Source of the DNA: Actinomycetota bacterium | GTDB lineage: Bacteria; Actinomycetota; Thermoleophilia; Solirubrobacterales; Solirubrobacteraceae | Length of the DNA: 5,842 nucleotides | Assembly: GCA_019348575.1 (NCBI GenBank) | Contig: JAHWJE010000124.1 | Coordinates: 1-5,842, forward strand | Direction: 5' to 3' | Part shown: positions 1 through 5,842 of the stretch, one piece after another | Position numbering within the stretch: position 1 is the first letter of the stretch | Layout: the number at the start of each line of letters is the position of its first letter | The notes under the pieces: model-generated | Seen by the model: only the letters and a program-made list of their open reading frames with translations | What the model was told of the DNA's origin: nothing | Databases searched by the model: none | Made by a program: the position numbers and the translations under genes

Positions 1-2406
<2,406 letters not shown>

Positions 2407-2412
2407 GCGGAA

Positions 2413-2937
2413 TTACCTCGCTGTCCTGGCGGATTCGGGGTGCTCGTCGATGTAGGCAGCTGCCCACCGGATCGCCTTGATGATGTTGTCGTAGCCCGTG
2501 CAGCGGCAGAGGTTGCCCGAGATGCCCTCGCGGATCTCGTGATCGGTCATCTGGGTCGGGTTCGGATGCTTCTCGATGAGCCAGCGCCCCGTGGCCATCA
2601 TCCCCGGGGTGCAGAAGCCGCACTGAAGCGCGTGCATCTCGTGGAAGCCCATCTGCATCGGATCAAGCGTGCCGTCCGGCGCCGCCATCCCCTCGACGGT
2701 GACGATGTCGTAGCCCTCGGCCATCGCCGCGAGCATCGTGCAGGACTTGACCGGATAGGGCGGCTGCTCGCTGAGCGGGTCGTCCATGAGAACGATGCAG
2801 ATGCCGCAGTTGGACGTGTCACAGCCCCAGTGGGTGCCGTGCAGCTCCGCGCACTCGCGGATGAAATGGACCAGCAGCATACGTGGCTCGATGTCGTGCG
2901 AGTACACCTGGCCGTTGATCGTGATCGATACGAGCAT
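2413..2937 (-). CDS. coxS: Aerobic carbon monoxide dehydrogenase small subunit, 2 x [2Fe-2S]
   Basis: This 174-residue subunit carries electrons from the Mo/Cu site of CoxL to the FAD of CoxM. An N-terminal plant-ferredoxin-like domain binds the first [2Fe-2S] cluster with Cys39, Cys44, Cys47 (GCDTSNCGIC) and Cys66 (VKSC). The C-terminal helical domain binds the second with Cys106, Cys109 (CGFC) and Cys144, Cys146 (CRC). All eight ligands are present. The loop between Cys47 and Cys66 is about 7 residues longer than between Cys50 and Cys62 of the Oligotropha protein. The ATG at 2937 follows the coxM stop by 12 nt and has a strong GGAGG (complement of 2944-2948) 6 nt upstream, so this start is well supported. 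The gene ends in TAA, 6 nt before coxL, which indicates one transcript and probably coupled translation. Xanthine dehydrogenase-type small subunits share the fold, but the neighbouring form I CoxL settles the identity. Confidence 0.96.
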   Translation of the reverse strand: MLVSITINGQVYSHDIEPRMLLVHFIRECAELHGTHWGCDTSNCGICIVLMDDPLSEQPPYPVKSCTMLAAMAEGYDIVTVEGMAAPDGTLDPMQMGFHEMHALQCGFCTPGMMATGRWLIEKHPNPTQMTDHEIREGISGNLCRCTGYDNIIKAIRWAAAYIDEHPESARTAR

Positions 2938-2949
2938 GTAGTACCTCCG

Positions 2950-3834
2950 TTAGCTGCGCAGGGCGGTGGCCGCTGCGCGGCTGAGGGCGCGTGTGGTGAG
3001 CACGCCGGCGACGGCGCGCTTGTAGTCGGCGGGGCCGCGGCCGTCGCTGTTGGGCGACACGTCGGCCGAGGCGATCTGGCCGGCCTGCTGGAACAGATCC
3101 TCGGACGGCGCCTTGCCGACGAGCTCCTCCTCGGCGCGCTTGATGTGCATGGTCGTCGGGCCCACCGCGCTGCACGCGATGCCGGCCGACTGGATGGTGC
3201 CGTCCTGGACGCTCAGCGTCGCGGACGCCGCGACGATCGCGAAGTCGCCGGCGCGCCGCTCGACCTTCTCGTGTGCGCCGCCGAAGCCCTGATGGATCGG
3301 GAAGCGCACCTCGGTCAGAATCTCCGTCGGCTGCACGGACGTCATGTACGGGCCGATGTGGAACTCCTCCATCTCGATGACGCGCTCGGCGCCACCGGGG
3401 CCGCGCAGGACGGCCTGGCCCTTGAGCGCCACGACGACGCCCGACAGGTCCTCGGCCGGGTCGGACTGGCACAGCGAGCCGCCCATCGTGCCGCGGTTGC
3501 GGACGACCGGATCGGCGAGGACGGCCTCCGCCTCGCGGAAGATGTGCGGGAACACCTCGTCAAGCAGATCGGACTCGAGCATCATCACGTGGCGGGTCAG
3601 CGCGCCGATCCGGATCTCGTTGCCCTCCTGGCGGATGTAGCTCAGCTCCGGCTCGAGCGGGTTGATATCGATCACGTGACCGGGGTTGGCGAGGCGCAGC
3701 TTCATCATCGGGATGAGGCTGTAGCCGCCCGCCAGGATGCGAGCGTTGCCGCCAAGCGCTTCAAGCTGCGCTATGGCGTCTTCGACGCTCGTTGCCCGCG
3801 AGTACTCAACGGGCGCTGGGGTCTGCATTGCCAA
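2950..3834 (-). CDS. coxM: Aerobic carbon monoxide dehydrogenase medium (FAD-binding) subunit
   Basis: The medium subunit takes electrons from the CoxS iron-sulfur clusters onto FAD and passes them to the quinone pool or respiratory chain. The 294-residue length is normal for the family. Seen directly: the first FAD pyrophosphate-binding loop AGGYSLIP at residues 35-42, the second loop TMGGS at 116-120 followed by DPAED at 125-129, and the conserved ERRAGDFA at 192-199 in the C-terminal CO_deh_flav_C-type domain. The start is either TTG at 3834 or ATG at 3828. The TTG has AGGAG (complement of 3844-3848) 9 nt upstream, while the ATG is 15 nt from it, so I prefer the TTG; the difference is only two residues. 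It is the first gene of the M-S-L operon and is transcribed divergently from the LysR gene. The residues after TMGGS are LCQSDP, where many relatives have A-H-A/G-D-P; the significance is unknown. Confidence 0.95.
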   Translation of the reverse strand: MAMQTPAPVEYSRATSVEDAIAQLEALGGNARILAGGYSLIPMMKLRLANPGHVIDINPLEPELSYIRQEGNEIRIGALTRHVMMLESDLLDEVFPHIFREAEAVLADPVVRNRGTMGGSLCQSDPAEDLSGVVVALKGQAVLRGPGGAERVIEMEEFHIGPYMTSVQPTEILTEVRFPIHQGFGGAHEKVERRAGDFAIVAASATLSVQDGTIQSAGIACSAVGPTTMHIKRAEEELVGKAPSEDLFQQAGQIASADVSPNSDGRGPADYKRAVAGVLTTRALSRAAATALRS

Positions 3835-3843
3835 GGTGTGACG

Positions 3844-3855
3844 CTCCTCTCCTCC
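3844..3855 (-). promoter_or_regulatory. Purine-rich ribosome binding region of coxM
   Basis: On the minus strand this reads GGAGGAGAGGAG, a double Shine-Dalgarno stretch. The nearer AGGAG (complement of 3844-3848) is 9 nt from TTG 3834 and 15 nt from ATG 3828, favouring the TTG start. The second copy may add affinity but is too distant to serve either start directly. Confidence 0.6.
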
Positions 3856-3871
3856 GAAAGTGGTCCAGTCA

Positions 3872-3892
3872 CGATCCTATGGACTACGATCG
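3872..3892. promoter_or_regulatory. Candidate LysR operator: CGATC-N11-GATCG
   Basis: CGATC at 3872-3876 and GATCG at 3888-3892 form a perfect 5-bp inverted repeat with an 11-bp spacer. It includes ATC-N11-GAT, similar in size and form to LysR-type recognition sites (T-N11-A class). It covers the candidate -10 and most of the spacer of the coxM promoter. Bound protein there could repress coxMSL or be the low-affinity activation site. Function is inferred from position and symmetry only. Confidence 0.35.
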
Positions 3893-3901
3893 CAGATGCA
3901 A
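3874..3901 (-). promoter_or_regulatory. Candidate promoter of the coxMSL operon
   Basis: On the minus strand there is TTGCAT (complement of 3896-3901) as a -35-like element and TAGGAT (complement of 3874-3879) as a -10-like element, 16 nt apart. Transcription would start near 3867, leaving a leader of about 33 nt that contains the ribosome binding region. This is pattern matching by eye in an 89-bp region; in actinobacteria the -35 is often poorly conserved. Confidence 0.4.
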
Positions 3902-3920
3902 ACCCGATGAAGCGATCGCT
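3887..3920. repeat. Second inverted repeat and 10-bp palindrome upstream of the LysR gene
   Basis: CGATCGC (3887-3893) and GCGATCG (3912-3918) are inverted copies separated by 18 bp. The right copy sits inside AGCGATCGCT (3911-3920), a perfect 10-bp palindrome that ends 3 bp before the LysR start codon. The left copy overlaps the CGATC-N11-GATCG element, so three GATC-centred sites are spread through the intergenic region. This could be an autoregulatory site. GCGATCGC words are also common by chance in some GC-rich genomes. Confidence 0.35.
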
Positions 3921-3923
3921 TAA

Positions 3924-4832
3924 TTGACCCTTTCGCAACTTCGCTCCTTCATGACCGTCGCCCGGCTGGGCTCCGTGAAGGCTGCGGCGCGCGCCCTGGA
4001 GGTCTCGGAACCGGCGATATCTGGCGCGGTTGGAGTCCTGCGACGCGAGCTGGGGGACCCGCTGTACGGCCGCGCGGGCGGCGTCATCGAGCTGACGCCG
4101 GGGGGAAGGCGCCTCGCCAGCGCCGCGAGCAGCATCCTCGACCTCGAGGAGGAGGCACGCCGGGCGATCGACGCCGCCGACGGCGATTCGACGACGCTGC
4201 GCGTCGCGGCGACGCCCCCGTTCGCAGAGTTCGCCGCAGGGCCGCTGCTCAGCGTCTTCAGCCGTCGCTACCCCGACATCGACGTCGAGCTGCAGGTCGC
4301 ACGGCGCGAGGAGCACGCCGCGCTGCTCGCCAACCGCACGGCCGACATCACGCTGGGTCCGCCGGTCACCGAGCGCCAGGACGTGCCGGCGATGATCTCC
4401 GAGCCGTTTCTGCGCTACGGGCTGATCGTCGTCGCCGCGCCCGGGCACACGCTCTCCTCCTCGCGGGCGCTCGCGCCGGCAGCGCTCGTCAGCACGCCGT
4501 GGCTGCTCGGGCCGCACGAGAACGACCGCTCGACCGACACCGGGGCGTTCCTCGCGCGGCAGTCGATCGCGCCGCGGCGGACGCGCACCTATCCGAACTT
4601 CGCCGCGGCGCTCGCACAGGTCGCCTCGGGCCGTGGCGTCACGCTCGCGATCGCGCACACCGTGCGCGACGAGCTCGAGCGGGGCGCCGCCGGTGTGGCT
4701 TCGGCGATTCTCGACCGCACGGGCCGGCCGATCGCCAGCCTGGGCATCGTCGCCCCGTCGCCGCGGCTACCCGACCCGGCGACGCTCGGCCCGGTGCCCG
4801 AGACGGTGCCGGAGTCGGCCGACCACGTGTAG
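3924..4832 (+). CDS. LysR-type transcriptional regulator (CutR-like position), C-terminus apparently replaced
   Basis: This is a DNA-binding regulator with an N-terminal winged helix-turn-helix (about residues 2-60, core SVKAAARALEVSEPAIS at 17-33) and a periplasmic-binding-fold effector domain (from about residue 90). It lies divergent to coxMSL, the layout of cutR and the cut CO dehydrogenase genes in mycobacteria, so it probably controls the operon. The TTG at 3924 is chosen because an in-frame TAA lies directly before it, and the next ATG (3951) would cut into the DNA-binding domain. No good Shine-Dalgarno is visible; TACGAT at 3885-3890 is a weak -10 candidate. The frame runs 302 codons, but LysR-like sequence stops near residue 288 (about 4787). 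The last 14 residues (GPVPETVPESADHV) do not look like a LysR end, and the same bases encode a PKD-like domain on the other strand. The true end is therefore likely missing. Confidence 0.85.
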   Translation: MTLSQLRSFMTVARLGSVKAAARALEVSEPAISGAVGVLRRELGDPLYGRAGGVIELTPGGRRLASAASSILDLEEEARRAIDAADGDSTTLRVAATPPFAEFAAGPLLSVFSRRYPDIDVELQVARREEHAALLANRTADITLGPPVTERQDVPAMISEPFLRYGLIVVAAPGHTLSSSRALAPAALVSTPWLLGPHENDRSTDTGAFLARQSIAPRRTRTYPNFAAALAQVASGRGVTLAIAHTVRDELERGAAGVASAILDRTGRPIASLGIVAPSPRLPDPATLGPVPETVPESADHV

Positions 4833-4885
4833 CTCAGCTCGTCACCCTCGACGTCGGAGGCCACGGCCCGGATCGCGGCCGCCTC
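4778..4885 (-). pseudogene. Antisense fragment of a PKD/Ig-like (cadherin-type) repeat domain
   Basis: Translated on the minus strand, this piece contains AIRAVASDVEGDELSYTWSA followed by DSGTVSGTGPSV. This is the D-x-E/D-G-D-x-L-x-Y-x-W-S pattern of PKD and related Ig-like domains of secreted bacterial proteins. After the V codon (4781-4783) the expected T-W stretch is replaced by what is LysR coding sequence on the plus strand. At the other end it gives way to GlpA-like sequence near 4875. Only one partial domain is present, without start, signal peptide or rest of the protein. It is best read as an isolated fragment at a sequence junction. The domain match is from memory of the family pattern. 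Confidence 0.5.
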
Positions 4886-5236
4886 GCCGCCCTCGCCGGC
4901 CCCGAGATCGACCCCGGGGTGGCGCCGAACAAGGGGACGATGGTCGCGATGGCGCAGCGGCCGGTGACGCACGTCATCAACTACTGCCGTCCGCCCACGG
5001 ACGGTGACATCATCGTGCCGAACGGCACGGGCGTCGTCCTCGGCACGACCGCGAGTCCGGCCGCCGACCCCGACGACACGGGCGTGCCGGCGGGCGAGCA
5101 GGAGCGGCTCATCGCCGAGGCGATCAGGATGGTGCCGGTGCTGCGCGAGGTGGCCACCTGGAACTGCCTGCTGCTGCTCGAGCGCACCGACGGCCCGGCG
5201 CCGTCCAGCCGGTCGAGCGTGGTGCCGGGTCGATGA
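4875..5236 (+). pseudogene. Internal fragment of a GlpA-like FAD-dependent oxidoreductase, plus an unassigned tail
   Basis: The plus-strand frame shows LAALAGPEID, then NKGTMVAMAQRPV, then VINYCRPPTDGDIIVP and GVVLGTTASPAADPDD. This is the middle of glycerol-3-phosphate dehydrogenase (GlpA/DAO family) proteins, where the strand with NxCxPPxDGDIxVP and xxxGTT forms part of the substrate/FAD domain. The family is about 400-550 residues; only about 90 are recognisable here. The N-terminal GxGxxG FAD motif and the C-terminal part are absent. GlpA similarity fades after MVPVLREV (about 5145). The remaining residues to the TGA at 5234-5236, including WNCLLLLERTD and SSVVPGR, are not something I can assign and may be the end of yet another gene. 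The stop overlaps the next start as ATGA. Confidence 0.55.
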
Positions 5237-5529
5237 TGCGGGTGCTCCTCTGCCTGCCGCCGGCGCGGGTCTCCAACGAGCTCGACCTCTTCCGGGCCAT
5301 GCCCGACACCGAGCTCGTCGTGGTCGCCGACCACGCCGTGGAGGAGGCCGACCGTCAGATCGTGCTGCCCGCCCGGCGGTTGCCCCTGCTCGGTGGTCGA
5401 GAGGGTTGGACCGCTGCCCCGGCGTGGCTGCGGGGCCTCCCGGTGCTCGACCCCGGCCCGGTCGACGTGATCGCCTCCCTCGAGCTCCTCTCGTTCGGGA
5501 GCCGACAGGCGGCGGCGCTGGCCCGGCTC
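5233..5529 (+). other. Probable glycosyltransferase N-terminal fragment
   Basis: The piece begins MMRVLLCLPPARVSNELDLF, the hydrophobic first strand and loop usual at the start of GT-B glycosyltransferases. It continues with a second strand region (TELVVVADH) and DVIASLELLSFGSRQAAALA, which fits the strand-helix just before the family's usual HVVxVFE-type strand. The following expected sequence is missing: after ALAR the frame continues with metallopeptidase-like sequence. No catalytic or nucleotide-sugar-binding motif is included, so substrate and linkage cannot be guessed. Confidence 0.45.
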
Positions 5530-5842
5530 GAGACCGCGCTGGCACTCGTCGAGGGGTGGGTCGACACCGTGGTGGACGCCGCGGCCTCCGGCCACCTGCC
5601 CTCGGCCGCCGCGTTGCGCGAGACCGTCCGGCGGCGCCGCGCGTCCGGTGGCCCGGCCGAGCAGACGTTCGCCACGCTGGTCGGCCTGCAGCTGCGGCCG
5701 CGCCGGCTGCGCGACGCCGCGGCGGCCGCCGGCGCGTCCGCGACGGTCGTCCGCGAGTTGGAGGCGGCAGGTGACGTGGTGCGGCTCGGCGAAGACCTCG
5801 TCATGACGACACCGGCGGTGGATCAGGCAGCAGCGCTGCTGC
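5233..5842 (+). CDS. Open reading frame of composite origin, runs off the right edge
   Basis: From ATG 5233 (or ATG 5236) there are 203 codons with no stop before the window edge. The start overlaps the preceding TGA as ATGA, an arrangement typical of translational coupling in actinobacterial operons. No single protein family explains it. Residues 1 to about 97 look like the N-terminus of a glycosyltransferase. Residues about 96-162 look like a DUF2342-type zinc metallopeptidase segment. Residues about 160-203 look like a SelB-type winged helix. The pieces are described separately below. An automatic gene finder would report one hypothetical protein here; I consider it an artefact of joined fragments more likely than a true fusion. 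Confidence 0.4.
   Translation, partial: MMRVLLCLPPARVSNELDLFRAMPDTELVVVADHAVEEADRQIVLPARRLPLLGGREGWTAAPAWLRGLPVLDPGPVDVIASLELLSFGSRQAAALARLETALALVEGWVDTVVDAAASGHLPSAAALRETVRRRRASGGPAEQTFATLVGLQLRPRRLRDAAAAAGASATVVRELEAAGDVVRLGEDLVMTTPAVDQAAALL
5518..5721 (+). other. Fragment of a DUF2342-type zinc-dependent metallopeptidase
   Basis: Residues from ALARLETALALVEGWVD through GHLPSAAALRETVRRRR to GGPAEQTFATLVGLQLRPRR match the conserved C-terminal part of the actinobacterial DUF2342/zincin_2 family as I remember it. That region normally continues from RRLRDAA into a W-containing helix and a DLLPT-type segment. Here it switches at RRLRDAA to an unrelated sequence. The HExxH zinc motif is not in the fragment. 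About 65 residues of a protein of several hundred are present. Confidence 0.55.
5710..5842 (+). other. Possible SelB C-terminal winged-helix fragment
   Basis: The last piece reads AAAAGASATVVRELEAAGDV, then VRLGEDLVMTTPAVDQA. A helix-turn-helix with a short wing and 'xxLVxTxxAxxxA' is the pattern of the winged-helix repeats at the C-terminus of selenocysteine elongation factor SelB, which bind the SECIS RNA hairpin. Other winged-helix proteins (for example small MarR-like or DprA-type domains) could give a similar short match. It is cut by the window edge. Confidence 0.35.

Noticed and set aside
3771..4658. 295-codon minus-strand frame opposite the LysR gene
   Set aside because: It overlaps both the start of coxM and the regulator, and its translation is Arg-rich with no recognisable family, whereas the plus strand gives a clear LysR protein.
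4499..5236. 245-codon plus-strand frame as one full protein
   Set aside because: Its first part is an out-of-frame shadow of the LysR gene; only about 4875-5145 resembles a real family (GlpA-like).
4589..5545. 318-codon minus-strand frame as a complete gene
   Set aside because: Only the stretch around 4781-4880 has protein-like (PKD) character; the rest is Arg/Ala/Gly/Pro-rich shadow of plus-strand sequence.
4833..5842. A novel defence or mobile system at the right end
   Set aside because: No nuclease, helicase, reverse transcriptase, transposase, terminal inverted repeat, attachment site or repeat array is visible; the pieces are housekeeping or cell-surface type fragments.

Overview
The window is very GC-rich, with G/C-ending codons throughout and TTA, CTA and TCA codons almost absent. 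This fits a high-GC Actinomycetota genome. The protein style of the left part (form I CO dehydrogenase next to a LysR regulator) would suit a soil actinobacterium, possibly of the Thermoleophilia/Solirubrobacterales type. That lineage is an inference; no marker gene is present to prove it.

Positions 1-3834 (minus strand) hold a tightly packed coxM-coxS-coxL operon for aerobic carbon monoxide dehydrogenase. CoxM is the FAD subunit, CoxS the two-[2Fe-2S] subunit and CoxL the Mo/Cu-pterin catalytic subunit. The order M-S-L and the AYRCSFR active-site loop in CoxL mark it as form I, the genuine CO-oxidising type. CO is oxidised at the Mo-Cu site of CoxL; electrons pass through the CoxS clusters to FAD in CoxM and on to the respiratory chain. 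CoxL is cut by the left window edge, within a few residues of its expected end.

Positions 3835-3923 are an 89-bp divergent intergenic region with a plausible promoter for coxMSL and overlapping inverted repeats. Position 3924 onward is a divergent LysR-type regulator, placed like CutR of mycobacterial CO dehydrogenase operons and so the likely regulator of the operon.

From about 4780 to the right end (5842) the sequence stops making sense as one genome neighbourhood. It reads as a string of short pieces of unrelated genes: the end of the LysR gene replaced by an antisense piece of a PKD/Ig-like domain protein, then the middle of a GlpA-like FAD oxidoreductase, an unassigned tail, the start of a probable glycosyltransferase, a piece of a DUF2342-type zinc metallopeptidase, and a SelB-like winged helix. 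The last three lie in one uninterrupted reading frame. The switches fall in short GC-rich words. The simplest explanation is a misassembled or chimeric contig end rather than a new multidomain protein. I see no RNA gene, CRISPR array, insertion sequence or convincing terminator.
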